Source of the DNA: Pantoea sp. 18069
GTDB lineage: Bacteria > Pseudomonadota > Gammaproteobacteria > Burkholderiales > Burkholderiaceae_C
Direction: 5' to 3'
Assembly (NCBI RefSeq): GCF_902706035.1
Contig: NZ_CACSJA010000023.1
Span: 22,486-86,485 of the forward strand
Length of the DNA stretch: 64,000 nucleotides
Part shown: piece by piece, positions 16,698 through 25,024 of the stretch
Layout of the letters: each line of letters begins with the position of its first letter
How positions within the stretch are numbered: the stretch's first letter is position 1
Notes under the pieces: model-generated
What the model saw: only the letters and a program-made list of their open reading frames with translations
Told to the model about the DNA's origin: nothing
Databases searched by the model: none
Translations under genes and position numbers: made by a program

Positions 16698-18073
16698 ACC
16701 TGCTGAGCACGGCCAGGCGCCCCTGGAGTTCGATTGCCTTTCGCCTGGCCCTGAGCTATGGCGGCCTGCTGCTGCTGACCATGGTGGTGGTGTTCACCAT
16801 CTTCTATGTGCAGATGGTCAGCGTGTTCAGCCACCGCATGGACCGCGAAGCCAAGATGGACCTGCAGCGCCTGGAGCAGCATGCGCTGCATTACGGCGAA
16901 GCGTCGCTGCGCAAGGAAATCGACCGGATGCTCAGCGATGGTGTCGACAGCCAGACGGAAATCGCCATTCTCACAAACTGGGACGGCGACTTCCTCGCCG
17001 GCAATGCGCGCATCCTGCCGCAGCGCAGCATCAGCACCTTCGGCTTGCGCGAGCTGCCGCTCGAGCGCGAAGGCCGCAGCATGACCGGCCGCGTGGCCGT
17101 GGCCCAGCTGCCCAGCGGCAATGTGCTGATCGTCGGCCGCGACATGGATGCGCTGCAGGACATCGAGCAGCGTTTCATGCGCGCCAGCCTGACCGCGGCG
17201 GTGATCGTCGTGATCCTGGCCATTTCGGGCAGCGTGGGATTCGCGCGCCTGGTCGATGACCGCGCGGCCAGCATACGCCACACCATGCTGCAGGTCGCCA
17301 ACGGTGACCTGGGCCAGCGCATTCCGCTTTCCAACGATGACGATGAATTCACGCGGCTGGGCCGGGACATCAACAAGATGCTCGACCAGATCGAGCTGCT
17401 GATGGATGGCGTGCGCCATGTCTCCAACACCATCGCCCACAACCTGCGCACGCCGCTCACGCGGGTGCTGCTGCAACTGCGCAGCGTGCGCCATCTGGGC
17501 GGAAATGATCAGCAGCGCCTGCTCGAACACCTCGAGCAGGAGGTGCAGGACCTGGGCACGGTGTTCGACAAGTTGCTGCAGATTGCCGAGCTCGAATCCG
17601 GCATGCGCCGCCAGGAGTTCGCGGTGGTCGATATCCAGGGACTGCTGGCCGACATCGCCGACCTGTACGTTCCGGTGGCCGAGGAAACCGGCTCCTACCT
17701 CGAAGTCGTGGTCCAGGGCCACCCCTGCGCGCTGGGCGATGCCGATCTGCTGGCCAATGCGCTGGCCAATCTGGTCGAAAACGCGCTCAAGTACGCCTGC
17801 CAGCAAGCCGGCGGCCATCTGCGCATCACGGCCGAGCAAAAGGGCGAGATGATAGACCTGCGCCTGCAGGACAACGGCCCGGGCGTGCCCGCGGACTTGC
17901 TGCCGCATATCACCGATCGCTTCTACCGCGTCCATGAACGCCAGCCCGGCCATGGCCTGGGGCTGTCGAGCGTGCAGGCCATCGTGCAGTTGCACAGCGG
18001 CAGCCTGCACTTCGCCAATCTCGCGCCCGGCTTCGAGGTGCAGCTGCGCCTGCCGGCGGCGGCAAGCGCGTAG
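16694..18073 (+). CDS. Sensor histidine kinase for metal efflux
   Basis: 459-aa inner-membrane sensor kinase. The first membrane segment is about residues 20-42 (LLLLTMVVVFTIFYVQMV); a periplasmic sensor of about 110 residues follows, then a second membrane segment (TAAVIVVILAISGSVGF, about residues 168-184). HAMP follows, then HisKA with phosphoacceptor His in NTIAHNLRTPLTRVLL, and HATPase_c with the N box NALANLVENALKYA, G1 DNGPGVP and G2 GHGLGLSSV. The H-box reads HNLRTPL where HELRTPL is most common, a variant known in some CusS/CzcS-like kinases. Translationally coupled to the response regulator. The signal is presumably periplasmic metal. Confidence 0.91.
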   Translation: MNLLSTARRPWSSIAFRLALSYGGLLLLTMVVVFTIFYVQMVSVFSHRMDREAKMDLQRLEQHALHYGEASLRKEIDRMLSDGVDSQTEIAILTNWDGDFLAGNARILPQRSISTFGLRELPLEREGRSMTGRVAVAQLPSGNVLIVGRDMDALQDIEQRFMRASLTAAVIVVILAISGSVGFARLVDDRAASIRHTMLQVANGDLGQRIPLSNDDDEFTRLGRDINKMLDQIELLMDGVRHVSNTIAHNLRTPLTRVLLQLRSVRHLGGNDQQRLLEHLEQEVQDLGTVFDKLLQIAELESGMRRQEFAVVDIQGLLADIADLYVPVAEETGSYLEVVVQGHPCALGDADLLANALANLVENALKYACQQAGGHLRITAEQKGEMIDLRLQDNGPGVPADLLPHITDRFYRVHERQPGHGLGLSSVQAIVQLHSGSLHFANLAPGFEVQLRLPAAASA

Positions 18074-18088
18074 CGGACCCCGGGACTC

Positions 18089-18106
18089 AGAACGTGTTCA
18101 CGTTCT
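18089..18106. repeat. 18-bp dyad, copy 1 (AGAACGTG-TT-CACGTTCT)
   Basis: Perfect 8-2-8 inverted repeat between the end of the kinase gene and the convergent DUF2917 gene, reaching into its stop codon. Almost the same dyad occurs at 21381-21398, and with flanks the two loci share 17 bp in inverted orientation. No T-tract follows, so it is not a classical terminator. Confidence 0.6.
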
Positions 18107-18450
18107 CAGATCCGCAGCGTGCGCCAGCTGCGGAGAAGGGCGCCGGCGCGCGCACGCCAGTCGCTTGCAGCCGGAGGCCGCGCCGGTGCCGCCACCGGAC
18201 TGCAGCGCAGATGGGCCGGGCCGGCCAGCGCCGTGATCTGCAGCCTCAGCGCAGCGGGCGCGCGCCAGCTCTGGCCCGCCTGCAGCCGCCACTGCAGCCC
18301 GGGCAGCGCGTCGATGCCGGCCAGCGCCGAACTGTTCAACTGCAGCGTGCCGGTGGCGCAGAACAGTTCGTCGCCCGCGGCAAAGGCGCGTGTCAAGGTC
18401 TGGCCGCGGGCCAGTGGCGCAAGGGTGGGAGCGGGGGCGGTGGGTTGCAT
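18106..18450 (-). CDS. DUF2917 domain protein
   Basis: 114-aa protein with the DUF2917 pattern, a cupin-like small domain common in Burkholderiales. The core reads LARGQTLTRAFAAGDELFCATG and LQAGQSWRAPAALRLQI, followed by a short basic C-terminal tail with GALLRSW. Function unknown. It is divergent from the MocR-type regulator at 18619, a pairing often met in this order (from memory, not checked), so the regulator may control it. The start ATG at 18450 gives the compact domain; the frame stays open much further upstream, but that part is antisense to the regulator gene and is not credible. No strong ribosome site seen. Confidence 0.7.
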   Translation of the reverse strand: MQPTAPAPTLAPLARGQTLTRAFAAGDELFCATGTLQLNSSALAGIDALPGLQWRLQAGQSWRAPAALRLQITALAGPAHLRCSPVAAPARPPAASDWRARAGALLRSWRTLRI

Positions 18451-18562
18451 ACAGGGACTCGCACAGGTACTGTTTCGGTGCTGTAAGCGTAGGGCCGGCG
18501 TGCCTGGCATAACAGGCACAGCAGAAAGCCTTGTGCACCGCAGCAGCGCTGCTTGTGGCCAG

Positions 18563-18616
18563 CTGTTCTGGTCTGTCAATGGCCAATCTGTATCTGTTGC
18601 AGAACAGCCAGAACAG
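18563..18616. promoter_or_regulatory. Inverted CTGTTCTGG/CCAGAACAG pair, putative MocR operator
   Basis: In the divergent region between the DUF2917 gene and the MocR-type regulator, CTGTTCTGG (18563-18571) is inverted as CCAGAACAG (18608-18616), with a further CAGAACAG at 18600-18607. MocR-type regulators bind repeated half-sites of this size near their own divergent promoters; binding here is inferred. Confidence 0.5.
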
Positions 18617-18618
18617 GC

Positions 18619-20157
18619 ATGATGCAAGGCCTGAGCCCTTTGATGTCCCGTCCCATGCCCCTGACCGTAACCACCCCGGACGCATCGCTGCCGCTGTACC
18701 AGCGCATCGCGGCCGATTACGCCCATGCGATGGCCCTGGGCACGTTGCAGGCGGGAGAGCGCATGCCTTCGGTGCGCGAGGTGATGCGCAGGCACACGGT
18801 GAGCCTGTCGACCGCCCTGCAGATGCTGCGCCACCTCGAAGCCGCGGGCCATCTCGAGGCGCGCCAGCGCGTGGGCTATTTCGTGCGCAGCGCCCGGGGC
18901 GGGGCGCTCGCGCCCAGCAGCGAACCCGATCTGAGCCGGCCCGTGCAAGGCGTCGACCAGGCGCACTTCATCGGCATCAACGCGCATATCTCGCTGCTGC
19001 TCGAGCAGGGGCGCCAGGCGGATGTGCATACCGATATCGGGGGCTGCACGCCGCCGCCGGGGCTGTTCGACCACCATTACCTGAACCGCATCGTCGCCAG
19101 GCTGCTGCGCGACGACCCTACGCTGCTGGTGCAGGGGCGCTCGCTGCTGGCCAACCAGGGCAATCACCCCCATTTCCAGCAGGCCATGGCGCGGCGCGCG
19201 CTGGCCTCGGGCATACGCGTGGCGCCGGCCGACGTGCTGGCCACCACCGGCAACTCGGAAGCCGTGAGCCTGGCATTGGCCGCGGTGTGCGCTCCTGGCG
19301 ACATGGTGGCCGTCGAGTCGCCGACCTACTACGGCCTGCTGCAGGTGGTGGAGTCGCTGCAGCTGCAGACCCTGGAAATCCCCTGCAGCCCGCGCACGGG
19401 CATGTCGATCGAAGCGCTGGAACTCGCGTTCCAGACCCAGCCGCGCCTCAAGGCCGTGGTGGTCGTGCCGGAGCTGCAGATGCCGCTGGGTGCGCGCATG
19501 CCCGATGCGCACAAGGCGCGCATGGTGGCGCTGTGCGCGGCCCATGGCGCGGCGCTGATCGAAGACGACTCCTACGGCCTGTTCGTCGAAAGCGATCAGG
19601 CGGTCAAGCCCCTCAAGGCCTGGGACAACACGGGCGGCCATGTGATCTATTGCCAGGCTTTCAACAAGAGCCTGGCGCCGGGCCTGCGCCAGGGCTGGAT
19701 GAACGGCGGGCGCTGGCATGGGCGCGTACAGATGCTCAAGTTCGCCCAGAGCCGCAACACGCAGACGCTGGGGCAACTGGTGGTGGCCGAAGTGCTGGGC
19801 TCGCCCACCCACCAGCGCAGCCTGGTCAAGCTCAAGCAGCAGCTGCGCAGCCAGCGCGAAGGCATGGCGCGGCTGGTGGCGCGCCATTTTCCGCTGGGCA
19901 CGCGCCTGAGCCTGCCGCCCGGCGGGCTGTGCCTGTGGCTAGAACTGCCTGAAGGGTTTTCCAGCGCCGCGCTGTTCACCGCGGCCCTGGCGCAGGGCAT
20001 ACGCATCGCGCCGGGCAGCATGTTCTCGAACTCCGGGCGCTACGAACACTGCCTGCGCCTGGCCTGCACGCATCCCGTGACGCCCGCGATGGAGCAGGTG
20101 TGCCGCACGCTGGGGGCGATGGCCTGCGCGCAGCTGGGGCAGGCGGCGCGCGGGTGA
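18619..20157 (+). CDS. MocR-type transcriptional regulator (GntR HTH + aminotransferase fold)
   Basis: About 512 aa. The N-terminal GntR winged helix (about residues 20-90) contains LPLYQRIAADYAHAM, GERMPSVREVMRRHTVSLST and LEARQRVGYFV. The C-terminal class I aminotransferase-like domain (about residues 130-500) contains TTGNSEAVSLALAAVCAPGD, VAVESPTYYGLLQ, EDDSYGLF and the presumed PLP-lysine in YCQAFNKSLAPGLRQGW. Such proteins use PLP or a PLP adduct as effector and usually regulate amino-acid, polyamine or vitamin B6 genes. The start at 18619 is uncertain; ATGs at 18622, 18643 and 18655 are also possible. Divergent from the DUF2917 gene. Confidence 0.88.
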   Translation: MMQGLSPLMSRPMPLTVTTPDASLPLYQRIAADYAHAMALGTLQAGERMPSVREVMRRHTVSLSTALQMLRHLEAAGHLEARQRVGYFVRSARGGALAPSSEPDLSRPVQGVDQAHFIGINAHISLLLEQGRQADVHTDIGGCTPPPGLFDHHYLNRIVARLLRDDPTLLVQGRSLLANQGNHPHFQQAMARRALASGIRVAPADVLATTGNSEAVSLALAAVCAPGDMVAVESPTYYGLLQVVESLQLQTLEIPCSPRTGMSIEALELAFQTQPRLKAVVVVPELQMPLGARMPDAHKARMVALCAAHGAALIEDDSYGLFVESDQAVKPLKAWDNTGGHVIYCQAFNKSLAPGLRQGWMNGGRWHGRVQMLKFAQSRNTQTLGQLVVAEVLGSPTHQRSLVKLKQQLRSQREGMARLVARHFPLGTRLSLPPGGLCLWLELPEGFSSAALFTAALAQGIRIAPGSMFSNSGRYEHCLRLACTHPVTPAMEQVCRTLGAMACAQLGQAARG

Positions 20158-20403
20158 GAGGCCACCCTCGGCGGCTCAGGGCGAACGGTTGTTGAGGGCG
20201 CGGTGTAAAACTCCGTTCGGGCTGGGCCTCGCTCGGCGCGCCCGTCGAAGCCCCGGCATTGAATCAACCCGCCTCAAGCCTCGCTGGCCGGCTCGCCACA
20301 AACAGGTTGCAAGCGTTGCGCTCAACTGCTCCCCCGTTCGCCCTGCGCCTGCCTGGCCGGCCGGGTTCTGCAGCAACGCCGACCCGCTGCCCGGCATCGC
20401 CAA

Positions 20404-21336
20404 TCAAAGCGATTCAGCCACTTCCTTCAAGCAAGCCACCAGATGCTGCGCGCCCGGTGTCAGCGTGCGGCTGCGGTTCCACATCACGCCTGCAGGACGC
20501 ATGAGGCGCGGGAGCGTCAGTGGCAGCACGTTGAGCGGTTGAATCGGGTCTTTCGCTGCCGCCGCGGCCATCATTGCGATGGCATTCGTCATGTGCAGGT
20601 AGGAACGGATCAGGTGCGTGGAGAGGGTTTCGATGTAGTTGCTGGAGAGCGAAATGTCGTGGCGTTCGAGGATGTGTTCCAGCGGCTCGCGCAGTTGCGA
20701 GCCTGCGGGCGGCAGTACCCAGGGGTAATTTTTCATATCCGCCCACTTCACTTTCTTCTGTTTCGCCAGCGGATGGTTCGGGCCGGTCATCAGCACCAGA
20801 GGCTCTTTCAGAAGTTCCAGCTCCTGCACATCCTGGCTTGCGTGCCGGGAAGGCAGTCGGCCGATCAGCAGATTGATATTGCCCTGCAGGAGCTCGGGCA
20901 TCAGCGTCTGGATGGTGCCCTCGGTCACCAGCACGTTGGTGCCAGGCGAGCGCTCCTTGAGCAGAGCCAGTGCCGTGGGCAAAAGCACCGATGTCCACGC
21001 CGGGAAGACCCCCACATGAATCTTTCCTTCCGTGCCTGTGCTGATGGCGCGCAGTTCTTCGCGCGCGTGGTGGATGTTGACCAGCATGCTGCGCGCATGG
21101 CGGATCAGGCATTCGCCGTAGGCCGTTGGCTGCAAGCCTTGAGGGGTGCGGGCGAACAACTGCAATCCAAGGCCTTTTTCCAGCTCGGACAGCGCCTTGG
21201 AAACCGCGGAAACGGTGATGTGCGAGATCTCTGCGACTTGCTTCAGGTTGCCGAAATCATCCAGTGCAATCAGCAGCCGCAGCTGTCTTGCTTTGAGGTT
21301 GACTTGCAGATACCAGTCGAGTGGGGAAGCGGGCAT
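20404..21336 (-). CDS. LysR-family regulator (GbpR/PcaQ-like), next to Bug protein and porin
   Basis: 310-aa LysR-type regulator. The HTH is NLKARQLRLLIALDDFGNLK, then VAEISHITVSAVSKALSELE; the effector-binding domain starts near GKIHVGVFPAWTSVLLP and continues to residue 305. The N-terminal extension before the HTH (MPASPLDWYLQV) and the phrase LGLQLFARTPQGLQPTAYGE resemble the GbpR/PcaQ branch that governs sugar-acid or aromatic catabolism. It is divergent from the Bug protein at 21518, with a 16-bp palindrome in between, so it likely regulates that gene and the porin. An aromatic-acid effector is a plausible guess from the neighbourhood. Confidence 0.9.
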   Translation of the reverse strand: MPASPLDWYLQVNLKARQLRLLIALDDFGNLKQVAEISHITVSAVSKALSELEKGLGLQLFARTPQGLQPTAYGECLIRHARSMLVNIHHAREELRAISTGTEGKIHVGVFPAWTSVLLPTALALLKERSPGTNVLVTEGTIQTLMPELLQGNINLLIGRLPSRHASQDVQELELLKEPLVLMTGPNHPLAKQKKVKWADMKNYPWVLPPAGSQLREPLEHILERHDISLSSNYIETLSTHLIRSYLHMTNAIAMMAAAAAKDPIQPLNVLPLTLPRLMRPAGVMWNRSRTLTPGAQHLVACLKEVAESL

Positions 21337-21380
21337 GTCGATGTGTTCGCTGGCAGTTCGATGGGCAGAACCTATGCCTT

Positions 21381-21398
21381 AGATCGTGAACACGTTCT
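21381..21398. repeat. 18-bp dyad, copy 2 (AGATCGTG-AA-CACGTTCT)
   Basis: Near-perfect 8-2-8 inverted repeat (one mismatch) in the LysR/Bug divergent region, matching the dyad at 18089-18106. The segment 21385-21401 is the exact reverse complement of 18086-18102. Could be a shared operator or a small dispersed repeat. Confidence 0.6.
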
Positions 21399-21461
21399 GA
21401 GGGAACCGTAGCTTAACTGAATGCTCAACCGAGGCCACAAATTACTCAATCGACAACGTGT

Positions 21462-21477
21462 TGGTGCACATGCACCA
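21462..21477. promoter_or_regulatory. Palindromic operator candidate upstream of Bug gene
   Basis: TGGTGCACATGCACCA is a perfect 7-2-7 palindrome 40 bp upstream of the Bug-protein start and 125 bp from the LysR start. It suits a dimeric regulator such as the divergent LysR, or a GntR-type protein. Confidence 0.55.
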
Positions 21478-21517
21478 TCGGTCACTCAAAACAACCAACA
21501 GAAATGAGAGACAAGCC

Positions 21518-22504
21518 ATGAGTGATTCAGGACGGAATGTGCTGCGAAAAATGATTCAAGGCGCGCTGGCGCTGGCGTGCGTTGCGAGCGGCGCGGGCCT
21601 GCATGCCGAAGCCGCATTTCCGAGCAAGCCGCTGACCTTGTACGTGGCGTTTGCGCCGGGCGGGGCGGGCGATATTGTTGCGCGCCTGGTGACGCGGAAG
21701 ATGTCCGAGAGCATGGGGCAGCCCATCGTCATCGAGAACCGGCCCAGCCCGATGGTGGCCGTGCAAACCGTGCAGCGCGCCAAGCCCGACGGCTACACGA
21801 TGGTCATGGCCGGCAGCGGCACGGCGCTGACCACCGGGCTTTTCAAGAAGCTGCCGTACGACCTGATGAAGGACTTTCGCCATGTCTCGTCGTTGTCCAC
21901 TTTCGATCTGGCACTGATCACCGGTACCGAGTCGGGCTTCAAGTCGGTGGCGGACGTGGTGGCGTATGCAAAGGCCCATCCGGGCAAGCTGAACATCGGC
22001 ACCGTTCGCGTAGGCAGCACGCAGAACTTGTCCGCAGAGATGTTCAAGTCGATGGCCGGCATCGACGCCTTGATTATTCCGTATCGCACCACCGCCGAAG
22101 TGATGTCCGGCCTGCGCAGCAAGGACATCCAGGTGGGCCTGGAGATGGTTCCGCCGCTGCTCGGCCAGATTGCCGGCGGCAGCGTCCGTCTGCTGGCTGT
22201 CAGCTCCCTGCAGCGCTACCAGGACCTGCCTGATGTCCCAACGCTCGACGAAAGCGGCGTGAAGGGCTATGAATCCGGATCCTGGAATGGCGTGAGCGTG
22301 CCCGCCGGCACGCCGACGACCATCGTCAACCGACTGGCGAGCGAAATCGCCAAGGCGGTCAATTCGCCGGAGGTCCAGAAGGAGCTGCTGAGCATGGGAA
22401 TGCGGCCCGACAGGAGCTCGCCGGAACTGATGACCAAACGCATGCAAGGCGATATCGACAAATGGCGCGGCGTCATCAAGGCCGCAAATATTCCCCTGCA
22501 ATGA
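21518..22504 (+). CDS. Bug/TctC-family periplasmic solute-binding protein
   Basis: 328-aa binding protein of the tripartite tricarboxylate transporter (TctC/Bug) family, which typically binds carboxylated small molecules in the periplasm. Signal peptide is about residues 8-32 (KMIQGALALACVASGAGLHAE). Family core: FPSKPLTLYVAFAPGGAGD, the loop KPDGYTMVMAGSGTA, and KKLPYDLMKDFRHVS. The start ATG at 21518 follows GAGAGACAAGCC. No TctA/TctB membrane genes are present anywhere in the window, so it is an orphan Bug protein. Followed by a porin, with a LysR gene divergent: a plausible uptake unit for the catabolic cluster downstream. Confidence 0.92.
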   Translation: MSDSGRNVLRKMIQGALALACVASGAGLHAEAAFPSKPLTLYVAFAPGGAGDIVARLVTRKMSESMGQPIVIENRPSPMVAVQTVQRAKPDGYTMVMAGSGTALTTGLFKKLPYDLMKDFRHVSSLSTFDLALITGTESGFKSVADVVAYAKAHPGKLNIGTVRVGSTQNLSAEMFKSMAGIDALIIPYRTTAEVMSGLRSKDIQVGLEMVPPLLGQIAGGSVRLLAVSSLQRYQDLPDVPTLDESGVKGYESGSWNGVSVPAGTPTTIVNRLASEIAKAVNSPEVQKELLSMGMRPDRSSPELMTKRMQGDIDKWRGVIKAANIPLQ

Positions 22505-22643
22505 GTTGAGCGCAACGGTCCGGATGGCTTGAGCTGGCCTGTCCCAACCGCTGGCCCAAGCCGCCAGAAGCTTCATGCGATCGATCCCCCATAACACCAA
22601 CCGAGACAAGCCGGATGCAACGCCCGTTGCGCCGGTCAACACA

Positions 22644-23729
22644 ATGAAACCAAAAAGCAAATATCTGCGTTCCACATGGGTGCTGGCAGGCATGCTGGCA
22701 ATCATCAGCCCGGCTGCCAACGCGCAATCTTCACTCACCGTATTCGGTGTGATGGACTTGGGAGTGCGCCGCACCAATACCGACCATGTCGGGCATGTGC
22801 TTTCGATGGCAAGCGGCGCCCACACCAGCAGCCGCTACGGCGTTCGCGGTCGCGAAGATCTGGGCGGCGGCTTGAGCGCTTCGTTCTGGCTCGAGTCCTT
22901 TCTCAGCGCCGACACGGGGGCGGTGACTCCCGCAGGCTTTCAACGCCGCTCCACATTGAGCCTTTCGCATACTGAGTGGGGTGAGCTGCGCATGGGGCGC
23001 GATTTCACGCCGACGCATTCGAACTGGGCGCGCTTCGATCCGTTCAACTACGTGGGGATTGGCTCGGTGCAGTTGTTCTCTCTGAGTGCAACCGGCAGCA
23101 CGCCGGCCACCGCGGCTTTCGGCAGCAATGCCAACAGCATCCAGCGTTCCAGCAATGCCATTCAGTATCTGTTGCCGCGCAATAGCTGGGGTCTGGAGGG
23201 CGGCATCACCAAGTCGTTCGGTGAAGGCAATGTGTCGGCCAGCGATCAGCATTCGTCGATTGGCGCACGACTGGGCGTGAACCTGGGGCCGGTATTTGTC
23301 TCTGCAGCGAGCTATACGACGCATGACGACAAGACCATTTCCGACTTCAAGGACCGCGCGGTGGCGGCGTCGTGGAACGCCGGATTCGTCAAGCTTTCGG
23401 GGGGCGTGCGCCGCTTCGAGTACCAGCAGGCGACGCAGAGCAACTACCTTCTTGCCGCAGTGGTTCCGTTTGGTGCGCATGAGGTGAAGTTCTCGTTCAA
23501 TCGCGCAAAGATGGGCGGCACGGCGGGGGCCACGGCTATTCAGGGTGACGGCGCGGATCAGCTGGCACTGGGCTATGTGTACCGCCTGTCCAAGCGCACG
23601 GCGGCCTACGCCACGGCGGCCACCATGCGAGACAAGGGCAATGCGCGCTTCGTCATTCCAGGCGCACCGGCAGGCACGGCGGGCGCCCGCTCGCAGGGCT
23701 TCGAGTTCGGCATGAATCACGAATTCTGA
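22644..23729 (+). CDS. Gram-negative porin (betaproteobacterial OmpC/Omp32-like)
   Basis: 361-aa trimeric outer-membrane porin. Signal peptide is about residues 1-28, ending AIISPAANAQ. The mature start SSLTVFGVMDLGVRR is the hallmark of this family, followed by SRYGVRGREDLGGGLSASFW and GELRMGRDFTPTHSNW (loop-3 region). The protein ends in the aromatic C-terminal residue (FEFGMNHEF) recognised by the BAM machinery. The start is ATG at 22644 rather than 22575 because the signal peptide begins there. Lying 139 bp after the Bug gene, it probably supplies outer-membrane passage for the same anionic substrate. Confidence 0.92.
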   Translation: MKPKSKYLRSTWVLAGMLAIISPAANAQSSLTVFGVMDLGVRRTNTDHVGHVLSMASGAHTSSRYGVRGREDLGGGLSASFWLESFLSADTGAVTPAGFQRRSTLSLSHTEWGELRMGRDFTPTHSNWARFDPFNYVGIGSVQLFSLSATGSTPATAAFGSNANSIQRSSNAIQYLLPRNSWGLEGGITKSFGEGNVSASDQHSSIGARLGVNLGPVFVSAASYTTHDDKTISDFKDRAVAASWNAGFVKLSGGVRRFEYQQATQSNYLLAAVVPFGAHEVKFSFNRAKMGGTAGATAIQGDGADQLALGYVYRLSKRTAAYATAATMRDKGNARFVIPGAPAGTAGARSQGFEFGMNHEF

Positions 23730-23890
23730 CGCGCAAATCCTTCACGCAATTGAGCCGTCCGGCAACCCCGTGCCATGCGCGTTCGCGTGGCTGCGAGCCA
23801 TGTTTTTCATGGCCGCGCGCAAGGTTTCAAGGCTGTTGCCTCGGGTTTGCCCGTGTGTGCCTGCCTGGCGTTTCTCATCGGCAGGAAGTC

Positions 23891-23971
23891 GGAAAAGTAC
23901 CAGTGAATGTTTTTTTTGTGTAGTGGCTAAACGCCCCGCCTTTCATATTCTTTCAACCCATAGAGCGACAT
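23891..23971 (+). promoter_or_regulatory. Shared promoter/operator element, copy A
   Basis: The 304-bp gap 23730-24033 has no gene; it holds this 81-bp element, which closely matches 39118-39197. Its first 36 bp differ from copy B at only a few positions (GGAAAAGT, CCAGTGAAT and TTTTGTG shared), and its end (ATTCTTTC...ATAGAGCGACAT) also matches. The pattern suggests an activator site followed by a promoter. It lies 62 bp from the TTG start of the first catabolic gene. The AraC-family regulator encoded just before copy B is the obvious candidate binder (inference). A small hairpin (GCAACC-GAAAA-GGTTGC, 23986-24002) lies in the leader. Confidence 0.7.
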
Positions 23972-24033
23972 CGCCGATGTGCCGAGCAACCGAAAAGGTT
24001 GCGGCCAAAACCAAGATCCCAAGGAGTACGAAG

Positions 24034-25005
24034 TTGTCCAAGAAAGTGCCTCTCAAAATTGCCATCGCGGAGCATCCGCATACCTCGGCAATCCGCAACG
24101 GTTCCATTCCGATTGAAGGCGTCGAGCCCGAGTTCGTCACCGTCAAACCGCAGATTGGCGCCTTCCGCCGCATGGTGCGCGATGTGGAGTTCGATGTCTG
24201 CGAACTCGCTCCCACTACCTACATCATTGCGCGTGCCTACGGTGCGCCGTTCGTTGCCTTGCCGGTGTTCGTGGTGCGCCGTTTCCACCATGGCGGTCTG
24301 CTGGTGCGCCCTGATGCGGGCATCAGGACACCGAAGGACCTGGAGGGCAAGAAGGTGGGCGTGCGCGCCTACTCGGTGACTACGGGCGTGTGGACACGTC
24401 AGGTGCTGATGGACGAATTCGGTCTCGATTCCTCCAAGGTGACCTGGGTGGTGGACGATGAGGAACACGTCACGCAACTCAAGCTGCCATCGAACGTGAT
24501 TCACGCACCCGAAGGGACTTCGCTCGCCGACATGATGGCCAGCGGCGAACTGGTGGGCGGCTTTGCCGCCGCCGCGGGCATCGGCCGCACCGGCGCACCC
24601 ACCGGCGGCTGGAAGGAAGTGGAGGCCGACTATCCCGATCTGCTGCCCAACGCGGCAGAACTGGAAACCGAATACTTCGCACGCACAGGCATTTATCCGA
24701 TGCACGGCACGATCGTCGTGAAGGATTCCGTGCTCGCCGAGAACCCCTGGATCGCCAGGTCGCTCTACAACGCATTCGATCAGGCCAAGCAGGAATGGCT
24801 TGCGCGCCTGAACTCCGGCGAGGCGAGCACCGATGGCGACAAGAAATACCGCGCGTTGCAGAAGATCGTCGGCAACGACCCGCTGCCCTACGGCCTGCAG
24901 GAAAACCTCAAGACCATCGAAGCGCTGGAAGCCACGGCATTCAAGCAGGGCCTCACGCCGCGTCGCATGTCCGTCGGCGAGCTGTTCGTCGACCCGCAAG
25001 CCTGA
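24034..25005 (+). CDS. 4,5-dihydroxyphthalate decarboxylase-like protein (copy A)
   Basis: 323-aa protein with the periplasmic-binding-protein-like fold of the Pht5 decarboxylase family. The start is TTG at 24034, preceded by AAGGAG at a 7-nt spacing; upstream in-frame ATGs lie in the promoter region. No signal peptide, so it is expected to be a cytoplasmic enzyme rather than a binding protein. Family features: VEFDVCELAPTTYIIARAYG, ALPVFVVRRFHHGGLLVRPD, KDLEGKKVGVRAYSVTTGVW and the end PRRMSVGELFVD. Pht5 decarboxylates 4,5-dihydroxyphthalate to protocatechuate. A second member (30463) occurs in the same run, so the two may act on different substrates or steps. First gene of the catabolic run. 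Confidence 0.8.
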   Translation: MSKKVPLKIAIAEHPHTSAIRNGSIPIEGVEPEFVTVKPQIGAFRRMVRDVEFDVCELAPTTYIIARAYGAPFVALPVFVVRRFHHGGLLVRPDAGIRTPKDLEGKKVGVRAYSVTTGVWTRQVLMDEFGLDSSKVTWVVDDEEHVTQLKLPSNVIHAPEGTSLADMMASGELVGGFAAAAGIGRTGAPTGGWKEVEADYPDLLPNAAELETEYFARTGIYPMHGTIVVKDSVLAENPWIARSLYNAFDQAKQEWLARLNSGEASTDGDKKYRALQKIVGNDPLPYGLQENLKTIEALEATAFKQGLTPRRMSVGELFVDPQA

Positions 25006-25024
25006 ATAACGGGAGAAGAGAAAA

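Noticed and set aside
18451..19887. Long upstream extension of the DUF2917 frame on the minus strand
   Set aside because: Overlaps the MocR-type regulator on the opposite strand; only the last 114 codons look like a real protein.
20158..20403. Intergenic stretch between the MocR-type and LysR genes
   Set aside because: Looked for terminators, repeats and island ends; found only GC-rich sequence without a convincing hairpin or direct repeat.
23770..24033. Upstream ATG-started extension of the first decarboxylase-like gene
   Set aside because: The extension would run through the shared promoter element and is Cys/Arg/Ser-rich; the TTG at 24034 has a good AAGGAG site.
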